The notes below the pieces were generated by a model, which saw only the letters and a list, made by a program, of their open reading frames with translations, searched no databases and was not told the origin of the DNA. From contig NZ_FWFP01000003.1 in NCBI RefSeq assembly GCF_900172215.1, positions 310,001 through 374,000 of the forward strand: DNA of 64,000 bases. The letters are read 5' to 3'. Below are positions 27,898 to 37,158 of the stretch, piece by piece; the first letter of the stretch is position 1, and each line of letters opens with the position of its first letter. Position numbers and translations under genes: made by a program. The stretch comes from Ruegeria meonggei (GTDB taxonomy: Bacteria > Pseudomonadota > Alphaproteobacteria > Rhodobacterales > Rhodobacteraceae).

Positions 27898-27948
27898 TCA
27901 AAACTCCTTCTTTAAACACGCAATCTCTGCCACGCGTCCCTGTTGCAT
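27898..27948 (-). other. 16-codon micro-ORF abutting the xylB start
   Basis: ATG at 27946-27948 reads MQQGRVAEIACLKKEF and its TGA (27898-27900) is immediately followed by the xylB GTG. The xylB ribosome-binding site lies inside it. It may be a coupling leader or chance; its own ribosome-binding site is poor. Confidence 0.25.
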
Positions 27949-27987
27949 TAGATCACTGCCCCCGCGCAGACCCGCCAGCTGAGAATA

Positions 27988-29142
27988 CTAGTCGAGCGTG
28001 ACCCAAGCTGCGTCACGCGCCGAGCTTTGCACACATGCCGCGACGAATTTCACACCGTTGAGGCCATCCTGAATGGTCGGATACATCACTGCCGTCTCGG
28101 GCGACGCACTGGTTCTGAACGCACGGATCGCTTCTGCGGCCTCGCTGTAGATATTTGCAAACCCTTCCAGATACCCCTCTGGATGACCAGGTGGTACGCG
28201 GCTTAGCCGGTTGGCCGCCTCTCCGGCACCAGACCCATTGCGAGTGATCAACCGCTTGGGTTCACCGTAAGGCGTAAACCATAGATAGTTCGGATCTTCC
28301 TGCTCCCATTCCAATCCGCCCTTTTCCCCATACACACGCAGTCGGAGGGCGTTTTCATTGCCCGGCGCAACCTGCGAGGACCACAGCATCCCACGTGCCC
28401 CACCATCGAACCGCAGCAGGACATGGGCATTGTCGTCAACCTGACGACCGGGGACAAAGGCCTGTAGATCAGCAGCGAGGCTTTCGGCCTGCAGCCCCGT
28501 GACGAAACAGGCAAGGTTGTAGGCATGGGTACCGATATCTCCGGTCGAGCCCCCCGCGCCTGAGCGTACGGGATCGGTTCGCCACTCGGCCTGCTTGAAA
28601 TCTTGCTGTTCGGTCAGCCAGTCCTGTGGATACTCAACCTGAACCACACGGATTTTCCCGATCTTACCATTGGCAATCATCTCGCGCGCTTGCCGAACCA
28701 TCGGATAACCCGTGTAATTGTGGGTCAGGATGAACAAGGCGTCCGCGCTTTCGGCTGCCTTGACCAGTTTCTTTGCATCCCTCAGCGTCGAAGTCAGCGG
28801 TTTGTCGCAAATGACGTGAATGCCGCGTTTCAGAAACTCACGTGCCGCCGCATAATGCATGTGATTGGGGGTGACGATCGACACCGCCTCGATCCCGGAT
28901 TTGAGCCGCGCTTCGCGTATCGCCATCTGCTTGAAGTCGTCATAGACCCGCGCAAGCGCCAGCGCCTCACCGCTTTCGCGGGACTTTTCAGGCGTTGAGG
29001 ACAAGGCCCCGGCGACCAGTTCGAACTTGTCGTCCAGCCGCGCCGCGATGCGATGCACCCCTCCGATAAAGGCGTCATTTCCACCTCCAACCATACCCAG
29101 GCGAATACGCCCCGAATTGTCTTCGCTGCGCCCTGTAACCAT
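27988..29142 (-). CDS. Gfo/Idh/MocA-family sugar or polyol oxidoreductase
   Basis: A 384-residue NAD(P)-dependent dehydrogenase. The Rossmann start IRLGMVGGGNDAFIGGVH (residues 13-30), the SIVTPNHMHYAAA strand and the catalytic HVICDKPLTSTL lysine motif (near residue 119), plus GGSTGDIGTHAYNLACFV (second catalytic D/H region), are clear. Its substrate is probably a cyclic or linear polyol or sugar. The ATG overlaps the stop of the TIM-barrel gene as TGATG, tying it to the operon with the DhaK-DhaL kinase and the ABC transporter. Confidence 0.85.
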   Translation of the reverse strand: MVTGRSEDNSGRIRLGMVGGGNDAFIGGVHRIAARLDDKFELVAGALSSTPEKSRESGEALALARVYDDFKQMAIREARLKSGIEAVSIVTPNHMHYAAAREFLKRGIHVICDKPLTSTLRDAKKLVKAAESADALFILTHNYTGYPMVRQAREMIANGKIGKIRVVQVEYPQDWLTEQQDFKQAEWRTDPVRSGAGGSTGDIGTHAYNLACFVTGLQAESLAADLQAFVPGRQVDDNAHVLLRFDGGARGMLWSSQVAPGNENALRLRVYGEKGGLEWEQEDPNYLWFTPYGEPKRLITRNGSGAGEAANRLSRVPPGHPEGYLEGFANIYSEAAEAIRAFRTSASPETAVMYPTIQDGLNGVKFVAACVQSSARDAAWVTLD

Positions 29143-30197
29143 CAGTCAATCCCCAGCATTTTTCGGTTGGCAGCTTCGTCTGCCCCGCCATCCGCAAAGT
29201 CATCAAAGGCCCTTTCGGTCACACGAATGATATGGTCCGAAACGAACTGAGCACCCTCGCGCGCGCCATCCTCGGGGTGTTTCAGACAGCACTCCCATTC
29301 GACCACAGCCCAGCCGTCAAAATCATTGGCCGCCATTTTCGAAAAGACCGCCCCGAAATCCACCTGACCATCGCCAAGAGACCGAAACCGCCCGGCCCGA
29401 TCAACCCAGCTTTGATACCCGGAATACACGCCCTGCCGACCAGTTGGATTGAACTCGGCGTCTTTGACGTGGAACATCCGGATCCGATCTTTGTAGATGT
29501 CGATATTGTCTAGGTAATCAAGGCATTGCAGCACGTAGTGTGATGGATCGTACAGCATACAGGCACGCGCATGGTTGCCCGTCCTCTCAAGAAACATCTC
29601 GTAGGTCACACCATCATGCAGATCCTCGCCCGGATGGATCTCGTAACAGACATCCACACCGCAATCTTCCGCGTGATCCAGAATAGGCTTCCAACGCCGC
29701 GCCAGCTCATCAAATGCCGTTTCGATCAGACCAGTGGGGCGTTGCGGCCATGGGTAGATATACGGCCACGCCAAAGCACCGGAAAACGTCGCATGCGCTG
29801 AAATACCCATGTTCCGGGATGCTGAAAGAGCCTTTTTGACCTGATCCACCGCCCATTCCTGCCGGGCCTTGGGGTTTCCCCGAACGCTTTCGGCCGCAAA
29901 CCCGTCAAAAGCCGTATCATAGGCCGGATGGACGGCAACCAACTGCCCCTGCAAGTGTGTCGACAGCTCGGTCACTTCAACGCCATTTTCCTTAGCTTTG
30001 CCTTTGAATTCATCGCAGTAATCGACACTGGAGGCCGCTGCCTCAAGATCGAACAACCGGCCATCCCAGCTGGGCACCTGAACGCCCCTGTACCCACAAT
30101 CAGCGGCCCATCGCGTGATCGCATCCCATGAGTTGAACGGAGCATCGTCCCCAGCGAACTGGGCCAAGAACAGAGCCGGGCCTTTAATCGTTTTCAT
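29142..30197 (-). CDS. Xylose-isomerase-like TIM-barrel sugar (phosphate) isomerase/epimerase
   Basis: A 351-residue AP-endonuclease-2/xylose-isomerase-like barrel. Metal ligands expected for the fold are visible: CYEIHPGEDLH (Glu/His near 200), LYDPSHYVLQ (Asp/His near 235), MFHVKDAEF (His near 262) and VVEWECC (Glu near 307). Family members isomerise or epimerise ketoses, inosose or ketose phosphates. Preceded by GGAGGAAACGCT. Paired with the Gfo/Idh/MocA oxidoreductase downstream (TGATG) and DhaK-type kinase upstream, a combination that suggests catabolism of an unusual polyol or short ketose. Confidence 0.83.
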   Translation of the reverse strand: MKTIKGPALFLAQFAGDDAPFNSWDAITRWAADCGYRGVQVPSWDGRLFDLEAAASSVDYCDEFKGKAKENGVEVTELSTHLQGQLVAVHPAYDTAFDGFAAESVRGNPKARQEWAVDQVKKALSASRNMGISAHATFSGALAWPYIYPWPQRPTGLIETAFDELARRWKPILDHAEDCGVDVCYEIHPGEDLHDGVTYEMFLERTGNHARACMLYDPSHYVLQCLDYLDNIDIYKDRIRMFHVKDAEFNPTGRQGVYSGYQSWVDRAGRFRSLGDGQVDFGAVFSKMAANDFDGWAVVEWECCLKHPEDGAREGAQFVSDHIIRVTERAFDDFADGGADEAANRKMLGID

Positions 30198-30224
30198 AGC
30201 GTTTCCTCCCCAAAACCTATGCCT

Positions 30225-31283
30225 CTATGGCGGCAAATTTTCCTTAAGGTAGATGTCGATGCGAATGCGTTCCTGCGCCCTGTTGAACGGAACCTTGTCG
30301 GATGTCGCGCGCAGAAGACGCACGGCAGACCGAACGATATGTCCCGAATCCTGTGAGATCAGTGCGTCGAACGTGCCACGGCACAGCGCCTCGCGGCTCA
30401 GTGGTGTCAGTTCGTGGGCGATAATCGCCAGGCCTTTACTGATCTTGCTTTCAGACAGGAACTGGACAAGCCCGGCATTGCCTGCGGCAGAAGAATATAT
30501 TCCGACCAGATCAGGATAGGTCTCAAAAATCTCGGGCATCATCTTGTAGATCAGATCCGGATCATCGCGGCCTTCGACGGATGCGACAACTTCGAGATGT
30601 GGAAACTCTTCGGCGACGACCAGATCAAAGCCCTGACGCCGCTCAAGATGGTCCCGTGCCAGGCGGGAACCGGTCAGAACCAGAACCTTGCCGGGCCGGT
30701 GCACAAACCGCCCCATCAACTGGGCCGCCGTGCGTCCAGCGGATACGTTGTCAATTCCGACGAAATGATCCCGATCCGAGCTAGGAAGGTCAGACACCAA
30801 CGCAACAACCGGCACGCCCTTGTCCCGAACCCTTTTCACTGCGTCCCGGACAGATGGCGTTTCCGGGCCAAAAACGGCGACACCGTCAACATCACGCCCA
30901 TCGACACCGTCCAGGATTTCAACAATGTCCTGCGGATCAAACGGAGCGACCTTTTTGATCGTCATTCGCGTCCGTTCAATGAACTGGTCCCACGACTGTT
31001 CACCGATCTGAGTGCTGAGCGCCTCGACAAATTCGTTATCCGTGTCTGGCAGAACAAACAGGAAATTATAGACCCGATTGCGCGCAAGATTTGCTGCGGC
31101 GGTGTCGCGGACATAGCCCAGCTCATCAATTGCCTTTTGCACTTTCTGGACGGTCACCGCCCGAACGCCGGGCCGCCTGTTCAACACGCGATCAACCGTT
31201 GCCAGGCTGACGCCAGCCACCCGCGCGATGTCGTTCACCGTTGGTTTCTTCACCAATTCCAGTTTTTGTTTTTGGTCTTCCAC
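30225..31283 (-). CDS. LacI-family transcriptional regulator
   Basis: About 352 residues from a GTG at 31283, 7 nt after the kinase stop; a second GTG at 31253 (VKKPTVNDIARVAGVSLATV) is possible. The LacI DNA-binding domain with hinge is at KPTVNDIARVAGVSLATVDR and ends near VQKAIDELGYVRD; a ribose-binding-protein-like sensor domain follows. The conserved hinge-helix region LARNRVYNFLFV is a little divergent. It sits inside the polyol operon and probably binds the two 16-bp central-CG palindromes ahead of the first gene (38545-38590). Confidence 0.86.
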   Translation of the reverse strand: MEDQKQKLELVKKPTVNDIARVAGVSLATVDRVLNRRPGVRAVTVQKVQKAIDELGYVRDTAAANLARNRVYNFLFVLPDTDNEFVEALSTQIGEQSWDQFIERTRMTIKKVAPFDPQDIVEILDGVDGRDVDGVAVFGPETPSVRDAVKRVRDKGVPVVALVSDLPSSDRDHFVGIDNVSAGRTAAQLMGRFVHRPGKVLVLTGSRLARDHLERRQGFDLVVAEEFPHLEVVASVEGRDDPDLIYKMMPEIFETYPDLVGIYSSAAGNAGLVQFLSESKISKGLAIIAHELTPLSREALCRGTFDALISQDSGHIVRSAVRLLRATSDKVPFNRAQERIRIDIYLKENLPP

Positions 31284-31290
31284 TGGTCTG

Positions 31291-32913
31291 CTAGCCCTCA
31301 ATCTCCTGCGCCAACCCTTCGAACAACAATGCGACCGCTTCAGCGCCGGGGTCGTTGTGTCCAATCAGGTTTTCTTCGGGAACATAGGCTGCCCGGCCCG
31401 CCTTGGCACGGTGAATATTTGCCGTATTATCAGCACCTTCTCGCGCGGCCTTCGCGGCCTGGGGCAATCCATCGGGCAACGCGTCCAACGCGGGTTCAAG
31501 CGCGTCAATCATTGTCCGGTCACCCAGTTTGGCGCCGCCCACCTGGCGGACTCTGTTCAACCCTTCAACCAGCGACTTGGGCACTGACGCACCACTTGCA
31601 CAAGCGTCCCCTGCCGCGTTGAAGAAGATCGCCAGGATCACGCCGGACGAGCCACCCATGGTCTGGCTCAATTCATTGCCCAGCGCGGGAAACAGCTGTG
31701 TCAGATCGGCCAAAGGCATCCGGTCCAGGCTGCCTTGCAAAGCCCGGGCCGCGGTAGCCAAAGTGCTGCCTGTGTCACCGTCCCCGGATTTGGCATCCAG
31801 CGCATTCAGGTCTTGTTCGGCGCCAATCAACAGAGCAGACAGTCGGGTGATCGTGTCCTTGGTGGCCGAGTTGTTCGAGGGAATCGGATCGATTGGTGTC
31901 AGCCCATCTGGCAACGGCGCAATCTTTACCGGGGCAATAGAATTGATCCCCGGCCACGCGGCAAGATCGACCGGGCCTTTGAGGGCCACCAACTCATCAG
32001 AACCAACCGGCAAGACCGACACGGAAAACCCATGCATATCTAGCGAGGTCATCATCGGCGCAGGCCCGATGATGTGGCGCGCAAAGCCTGTCTCGGACAG
32101 CGCGTGGGTCAGAACCGCCATTTCCAGCGGCGTTGTCGAGCCCAGGTTATTCACCAGCGCCACGCATTCACCCCCATCTACCCGTTGTTTCAGTTTTTCG
32201 ACAACTGTGGACATCGCCGTAACAGCATCTGCAAAATCCACCTGCTGTACGCCGGGCTCGCCATGGATGCCCAATCCCAATTCCGCTTTTCCCGGTGCAA
32301 TTCTGTCTTCTTTCGGCGAACCCGGAACGGTGCATGTATCCAGGCTCATGCCGATGCTGACAACTTTTGCAATGACCGTATTGGCCGCATTGGTCACCGC
32401 GTTCAGATCCGCGCCACCTTCAGCCAACGCGCCTGCGATTTTATGAACAAACAACGTACCCGCAACGCCACGGGGTTGCGGAAGGTCCGGCAGAGCAATG
32501 TCGTCATCGACCACAACCATTTCCACTTTGCGACCCAAGGCGCGCGCACGCTCGGCGGCCAATCCAAAGTTCAGCCGGTCGCCGGTATAGTTCTTGACGA
32601 TCAGCAAGCATCCCGCCTCACCCGTCACTGCCAGAATTCCCGCCAGTACGGCCTCAACGGACGGCGAGGCAAAGACCTCGCCACAAACCGCTGCGGTCAG
32701 CATTCCAGCCCCGACAAACCCTGCATGCGCGGGTTCGTGGCCCGACCCACCGCCAGACACCAGCGCAACCTTGGACTTGTCCCAATCAGAACGGTAGACC
32801 ACCTTGATGTGGGGGTACCCGTCCAACCGTGTCAGTGTGCCGCCCGACGAGGCCAAAAGGCCGTCTATTGCGTCCGTCACGAGGGTTTCTTTGGTGTTGA
32901 GGAACTGGGCCAT
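31291..32913 (-). CDS. Fused DhaK-DhaL dihydroxyacetone-type kinase
   Basis: A 540-residue ATP-dependent kinase. The DhaK half has ALVSGGGSGHEPAHAGFVG, where a histidine forms the hemiaminal with the ketose, and CLLIVKNYTGDRLNFG; the DhaL half (from about residue 350) has the Mg-ATP-binding LDAKSGDGDTGSTLA and QTMGGSSGV. Classical substrate is dihydroxyacetone, but relatives phosphorylate erythruloses and other short ketoses. It follows the ATPase genes by 11 nt and precedes the LacI regulator, so the imported solute is probably converted to a keto-triose, -tetrose or similar compound before phosphorylation (inference). Confidence 0.9.
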   Translation of the reverse strand: MAQFLNTKETLVTDAIDGLLASSGGTLTRLDGYPHIKVVYRSDWDKSKVALVSGGGSGHEPAHAGFVGAGMLTAAVCGEVFASPSVEAVLAGILAVTGEAGCLLIVKNYTGDRLNFGLAAERARALGRKVEMVVVDDDIALPDLPQPRGVAGTLFVHKIAGALAEGGADLNAVTNAANTVIAKVVSIGMSLDTCTVPGSPKEDRIAPGKAELGLGIHGEPGVQQVDFADAVTAMSTVVEKLKQRVDGGECVALVNNLGSTTPLEMAVLTHALSETGFARHIIGPAPMMTSLDMHGFSVSVLPVGSDELVALKGPVDLAAWPGINSIAPVKIAPLPDGLTPIDPIPSNNSATKDTITRLSALLIGAEQDLNALDAKSGDGDTGSTLATAARALQGSLDRMPLADLTQLFPALGNELSQTMGGSSGVILAIFFNAAGDACASGASVPKSLVEGLNRVRQVGGAKLGDRTMIDALEPALDALPDGLPQAAKAAREGADNTANIHRAKAGRAAYVPEENLIGHNDPGAEAVALLFEGLAQEIEG

Positions 32914-32924
32914 GCTTTTGCTCC

Positions 32925-33917
32925 TTAGGTCACGCGCGCGCCGGACGCGTCGAAGTACAACGGGTTGTTGGGTCTGATTTTAATAGTCTTTCCGGCAGGG
33001 TAGTCCTGATGGACATCAATCAGGGTCACAATCGGGTGCCCGTTCAGATCAAGATGCAACCTTGTCTGGTCACCCAGATGTTCAGCGCGGATCACACGGG
33101 CCTCAATACCGTCGCCTTCGACGATATTTTCGGGACGCAGACCGATCTGAGGGCCTTTGTGATCGCCACCAAACAGCTCGGACGGCAGGATATTGATCCG
33201 CGGCAAACCAAGACGGCTGGCGACATACACGCTGCCCGGGTTTTCATAGATATCCCGAGGGGTGCCATATTGGACAAGCTTGCCATCCTCCAAAACACCG
33301 ATATGCGTTGCCATGGTCATCGCCTCGACCTGATCATGCGTCACATACAACAGCGTAGAGCCCAAATCGGCCTGAATCCTTTTCAACTCAATCCGCAAAT
33401 CTGCCCGCAGCTTGGCATCCAACGAGCTGAGCGGTTCGTCCATGAGGAAAATCTGTGGATCCCGGACCAGCGCACGCCCGATTGAGACGCGCTGCATTTC
33501 GCCGCCCGACAGTTCGGTTGCCTTGTTGTCCAGCTTGTGCGGAATCTGAAGGATTTCCGCGACTTCGCCCACTTTCCGCGTGATCTCATCTTCGGGCGTC
33601 CTGAGGATCGGGGATCGCAGCGGGAAGGACAGGTTTTCGCGCACGGTCATATGCGGGTAAAGCGAGTATTGCTGAAACACCATGGCCACATCGCGTTGGG
33701 CTGGCGTTTCAAGCCCGACATCCCGACCATCAATGCGGATCGAACCGGAATCCAGCTTTTCAAGCCCCGAAATCAACCGCAACGTTGTTGTTTTTCCCGC
33801 CCCGGTCGGCCCTAGCAGCACAACAAAAGCCCCATCCGGGATGGTCATCGAGATATTATCAACCGCCTTCAGGCTGCCGAAAGATTTTGAGATTTGGTCC
33901 AGTACGACTTCAGCCAT
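32925..33917 (-). CDS. ABC transporter ATP-binding protein (second ATPase of polyol system)
   Basis: A 330-residue MalK-type ATPase: Walker A GPTGAGKTT, signature ELSGGEMQRVSIGRA, Walker B IFLMDEPLSSLD and a C-terminal TOBE region. The start at 33917 (MAEVVLDQISKSFG) overlaps the upstream ATPase gene by 8 nt. The unusual LSGGEMQR (E-M in place of Q-R) fits the two-ATPase arrangement seen in glycerol transporters of the GlpST type, where the two subunits form a heterodimer. Last transport gene before the kinase. Confidence 0.87.
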   Translation of the reverse strand: MAEVVLDQISKSFGSLKAVDNISMTIPDGAFVVLLGPTGAGKTTTLRLISGLEKLDSGSIRIDGRDVGLETPAQRDVAMVFQQYSLYPHMTVRENLSFPLRSPILRTPEDEITRKVGEVAEILQIPHKLDNKATELSGGEMQRVSIGRALVRDPQIFLMDEPLSSLDAKLRADLRIELKRIQADLGSTLLYVTHDQVEAMTMATHIGVLEDGKLVQYGTPRDIYENPGSVYVASRLGLPRINILPSELFGGDHKGPQIGLRPENIVEGDGIEARVIRAEHLGDQTRLHLDLNGHPIVTLIDVHQDYPAGKTIKIRPNNPLYFDASGARVT

Positions 33918-35007
33918 TGGACAGCACCTCATCGTTCAGGACAGATCGCAATGCCCGGCCTGTGGACTGGTCAAACAGGGTCACCATCGCGGACCGGAAC
34001 TCCAGCCCGACGGTTTCGCCGGGACCAACGGTATCGCGCGCATCTATGCGGGCCTTCAACTCTCCGTTTGGGCTTTGCAGCGTCACGATCTGGGTGGTTC
34101 CCAGATACTCTGCGGCCAATACCTTGGCGCGATAGCTGCTGTTGTCGGACAAAAACACATGCTCGGGGCGGACACCAAACACCAGCTCGCCCTCGGCGGC
34201 TTCCAACGACTGCGGCACGGTCTCATCATGGCCGTTCAAGCGCACCATGTCTGACCCGGGTTCCACCTTGCCCTGAAACTTCAGAAAGTTCATGGACGGC
34301 GACCCGATGAAATCGGCGACAAACATCGTCGCGGGCTTGTCATAGATTTCCTGCGGGGTTCCGAATTGTTCAATCACCGCGTTGTTCATCACAACGATCT
34401 TGTCGCCCATTTGCATGGCTTCCAGCTGATCATGGGTAACGTATACCGTCGTGGCGCCCATGCGATCATGCAGCCCGCGCAGCTCTTCGGCCATGTGTTC
34501 GCGAAACTCGGCATCCAGCGCGCCAAGAGGCTCGTCCATCATGAAAGCCTTTGGTTCGCGTACGATGGCGCGCCCAAGTGCGACACGCTGCCGGTCACCA
34601 CCGGACAAGCCACCCACAGGCTTGTCCAAAATGTCTTGGATACCCAAAATACCCGCAACTTCGGCAACTTTGGCCTTCACTGCCGCCCGCGGCATGCCCT
34701 GAGAGATCAGCGGATAGCTGATGTTCTTGCGCACGTTCATATGCGGGTACAGGGCGAACATCTGAAAAACAAAGGCGATATCCCGCTCGGACGGGGGCCG
34801 TTGACTGATTTCCTCTCCGTCCAGGAAAATCTCACCAGAGGTCGGAAGTTCAAGTCCCGCGATCATCCGCAATGTTGTGGTCTTTCCACAGCCGGAGGGA
34901 CCCAGCAGCATAAAGAACTCACCATCTTCAATCGTGAACGAGCTTTCGCGGACAGCGGTAAAATCGCCGAACATCTTCTTGACGTTTTTAACTACGATCT
35001 GGGCCAT
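33910..35007 (-). CDS. ABC transporter ATP-binding protein (first ATPase of polyol system)
   Basis: A 365-residue MalK/UgpC-type ATPase: Walker A GPSGCGKTT, signature GLSGGDRQRVALGRA, Walker B AFMMDEPLGALD, D-loop and a TOBE domain with GVRPEHVFL. I chose the ATG at 35007 (MAQIVVKNVKKMFGDF), which follows the small membrane-protein stop by 2 nt; the frame extends upstream but that part overlaps the small gene. Likely heterodimer partner of the ATPase at 32925-33917. Confidence 0.88.
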   Translation of the reverse strand: MAQIVVKNVKKMFGDFTAVRESSFTIEDGEFFMLLGPSGCGKTTTLRMIAGLELPTSGEIFLDGEEISQRPPSERDIAFVFQMFALYPHMNVRKNISYPLISQGMPRAAVKAKVAEVAGILGIQDILDKPVGGLSGGDRQRVALGRAIVREPKAFMMDEPLGALDAEFREHMAEELRGLHDRMGATTVYVTHDQLEAMQMGDKIVVMNNAVIEQFGTPQEIYDKPATMFVADFIGSPSMNFLKFQGKVEPGSDMVRLNGHDETVPQSLEAAEGELVFGVRPEHVFLSDNSSYRAKVLAAEYLGTTQIVTLQSPNGELKARIDARDTVGPGETVGLEFRSAMVTLFDQSTGRALRSVLNDEVLSNG

Positions 35008-35009
35008 TT

Positions 35010-35198
35010 CTACTCCGGAAAATGGCTGACGACGATGAACATAACCGTTCCGATCAGCGTGACGATGAATGAGTATGTGAACGCCCAAAGGACAAACGGT
35101 TGCATCAGCATAAAGACACCAATCGCAATCAGGATCGTTGCAACCATTTCCCATGGGCCACGACGAAATCGCATCAGACCTGACAGAAAATCACTCAT
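35010..35198 (-). CDS. Tiny membrane protein embedded in the ABC transporter operon
   Basis: 62 residues, MSDFLSGLMRFRRGPWEMVA followed by two closely spaced hydrophobic helices (TILIAIGVFMLMQPFVLWAF and TYSFIVTLIGTVMFIVV), ending SHFPE. The ATG overlaps the permease stop as ATGA and its stop lies 2 nt before the ATPase gene, so it is a real operon member, too small for many gene callers. Glycerol ABC operons of rhizobia (glpSTPQUV) carry a small membrane protein (GlpU) in a comparable setting; homology cannot be judged by eye. It could be an accessory transporter subunit. Confidence 0.75.
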   Translation of the reverse strand: MSDFLSGLMRFRRGPWEMVATILIAIGVFMLMQPFVLWAFTYSFIVTLIGTVMFIVVSHFPE

Positions 35199-36133
35199 TT
35201 GCGTACCGCTCCAAAGGTAATTCCACGCAGCAGGTGTTTGCGCATCAGAATGGTGAAAATCATCACCGGGATCAGGAATATCGTCGCGCCCGCCGCAACA
35301 GCAGGCCAATCCAACCCGCCAACACCGATGATGGTCGGGATGAAAGGAGGCGCGGTCTGCGCGGTGGCCGAGGTCAGCAACACGGCGAAGGCGTATTCGT
35401 TCCACGCAAAGATAAGGCAGAAAATAGCAGTCGATGCGATGCCAGTGGCGGCCTGTGGCAGGACCACTTTGTAGAATGCCTGGAACCGGGTGTAACCGTC
35501 GATCAGCGCCGCCTCTTCATACTCGCGCGGGATTTCGTCGATGAACCCCTTCAACAGCCAAACCGCGAGTGAGATATTCACGCCCGTGTACAGCAGGATC
35601 ATCCCCAGATGCGTATCGCTGAGCCCAAGGTTTCTGAACATCAGGAAGATTGGAATGGCCACGGCCACCGGGGGCATCATCCGCGTGCTGAGGATAAAGA
35701 ACAGCAAATCATCCTTAAGCGGCACTTTGAACCGGCTGAACGCATAAGCCGCCAGCGTGCCCAGGAAGATGCTCAGGAAGGTAGATCCGAACCCGATGAT
35801 CACCGAATTCATAAAACGCTCGCCAAACTTGGACGGTCCGACAATCACCATATCATACTGCCTGACAATCTCATCTGCCCAGTTCTGTGGCGGGTTCGCG
35901 TTTAGAAACTCCTGCGTTTGCCGGGTGCGGGTCGTGAAGAGGTTCACGTATCCCTCAAGTGTCGGGTCGAACACGACCTTGGGGGGATAACTGATGGCAT
36001 CTGCAGGTGATTTGAAGCCAGTTAACAGAATCCAGACCAGCGGGATCATAGTGATAAGCGCATAGGTGATGACCAAAGTACCTGCGACCCACTTGGACCG
36101 TTTTGAGGGTTCGGTGACTGAAAAACTGCTCAT
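35195..36133 (-). CDS. ABC transporter permease (MalG type) of polyol system
   Basis: A 312-residue permease with six transmembrane segments and the EAA loop EYEEAALIDGYTRFQAFYKV (about residues 206-225). The start at 36133 overlaps the upstream permease stop as ATGA. A long periplasmic loop (TRTRQTQEFLNANPPQ region) lies between the first and second helices. It pairs with the MalF-type permease at 36130-37077. Confidence 0.9.
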   Translation of the reverse strand: MSSFSVTEPSKRSKWVAGTLVITYALITMIPLVWILLTGFKSPADAISYPPKVVFDPTLEGYVNLFTTRTRQTQEFLNANPPQNWADEIVRQYDMVIVGPSKFGERFMNSVIIGFGSTFLSIFLGTLAAYAFSRFKVPLKDDLLFFILSTRMMPPVAVAIPIFLMFRNLGLSDTHLGMILLYTGVNISLAVWLLKGFIDEIPREYEEAALIDGYTRFQAFYKVVLPQAATGIASTAIFCLIFAWNEYAFAVLLTSATAQTAPPFIPTIIGVGGLDWPAVAAGATIFLIPVMIFTILMRKHLLRGITFGAVRK

Positions 36134-37077
36134 CGTTGTTTCACCTTGTTCAAGGCTTTCACGTAAATGGACGCCAACCCAAACACCGTGACAAACAAGA
36201 TGATTGCGTAGGCCGAGGCATAGCCCGTCCGCCATTTCTCGAACGCTTCGCGTTTCAGATTGATCGACGTCAATTCGGTCGTCGAACCCGGCCCGCCGCC
36301 AGTCAGCTGGACCACAAGATCAAACATCTTAAAGTTTTCGATCCCGCGGAAAAGAACTGCCAGCATCAGGAAGGGCAGCACCATCGGGATAGTAATGGTA
36401 AAGAACTGCCGCAGCTTGCTGGCCCGGTCGACTTCTGCGGCCTCATAGATGTAATCGGGGATGCTGCGCAGCCCGGCCAGGCAGATCAGCATCACAAACG
36501 GCGTCCACATCCAGGTGTCCACGATCACAATCGCCCAGGGTGCCAACTGGACCGATCCCAACATCTCAAAGCTGGATGGGTCTTTACCGGTGAACCAGGA
36601 CACGATGTAATTGAACAGACCGATCTGCGGTTGATAGAGGAACTTCCAGAAATTCCCGACCACCGCCGGAGACAGCATCATCGGCAACACGATGATCGTC
36701 GTCCAAAGGTCATTGCCCCTGAATTTCTTGTTCAGCAGCCATGCCAGCGTGAACCCGATCAGGACTTGAAAGAAGATCGTCCAGAACAGAAAATGCGCGG
36801 TCGCCTGCATGTTCAGCCAGGTATCAGAATCCGTCAGGATGCGTTCATAATTCCTGAACCCGACATCCTTTACCTCGCGCCCGATCCGGTTGGCTTTGAA
36901 ATTGGTAAAGCTCAGCTGGATGGTCCAAATCAGCGGAAAGATATTGATCGCAAGCAGCAAGAAGATCGTGGGGGAGATAAAGATCCAGGCTATCGCCCGA
37001 TCAGATAGTCCCCGAATTTTTCGCGCAACTCGCACGGGCGTTGCCTGCGCAACGCGATCTACGGTCCTGTCAGACAT
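36130..37077 (-). CDS. ABC transporter permease (MalF type) of polyol system
   Basis: A 315-residue permease; first helix WIFISPTIFLLLAINIFPLI, further helices through residue 300, and EAA loop YEAAEVDRASKLRQFFTITI. An arginine-rich cytoplasmic N-terminus (about 25 residues) precedes helix 1. Second gene of the operon, separated from the binding-protein gene by 81 nt containing a hairpin (37120-37145). Confidence 0.9.
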   Translation of the reverse strand: MSDRTVDRVAQATPVRVARKIRGLSDRAIAWIFISPTIFLLLAINIFPLIWTIQLSFTNFKANRIGREVKDVGFRNYERILTDSDTWLNMQATAHFLFWTIFFQVLIGFTLAWLLNKKFRGNDLWTTIIVLPMMLSPAVVGNFWKFLYQPQIGLFNYIVSWFTGKDPSSFEMLGSVQLAPWAIVIVDTWMWTPFVMLICLAGLRSIPDYIYEAAEVDRASKLRQFFTITIPMVLPFLMLAVLFRGIENFKMFDLVVQLTGGGPGSTTELTSINLKREAFEKWRTGYASAYAIILFVTVFGLASIYVKALNKVKQR

Positions 37078-37119
37078 CTCTTTGCCAGTTCTTGTCGGTT
37101 GCAGACTCTGAGGGAAAAG

Positions 37120-37145
37120 CAGGAGCGGGTCAGAGCCCGCTCCTG
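37120..37145 (-). other. Intercistronic hairpin between solute-binding-protein and permease genes
   Basis: CAGGAGCGGG (37120-37129) and CCCGCTCCTG (37136-37145) form a perfect 10-bp stem with a 6-nt loop immediately after the binding-protein stop. No T-tract follows on the transcribed strand, so partial attenuation or message stabilisation is more likely than complete termination. Confidence 0.78.
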
Positions 37146-37158
37146 TCCTGTTTCCGGA

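Noticed and set aside
32074..32928. 284-codon plus-strand frame
   Set aside because: Antisense to the DhaK-DhaL kinase, whose catalytic motifs are unambiguous.
36136..37008. 290-codon plus-strand frame
   Set aside because: Antisense to the MalF-type permease; composition dominated by His, Gln, Asp and Arg with no domain.
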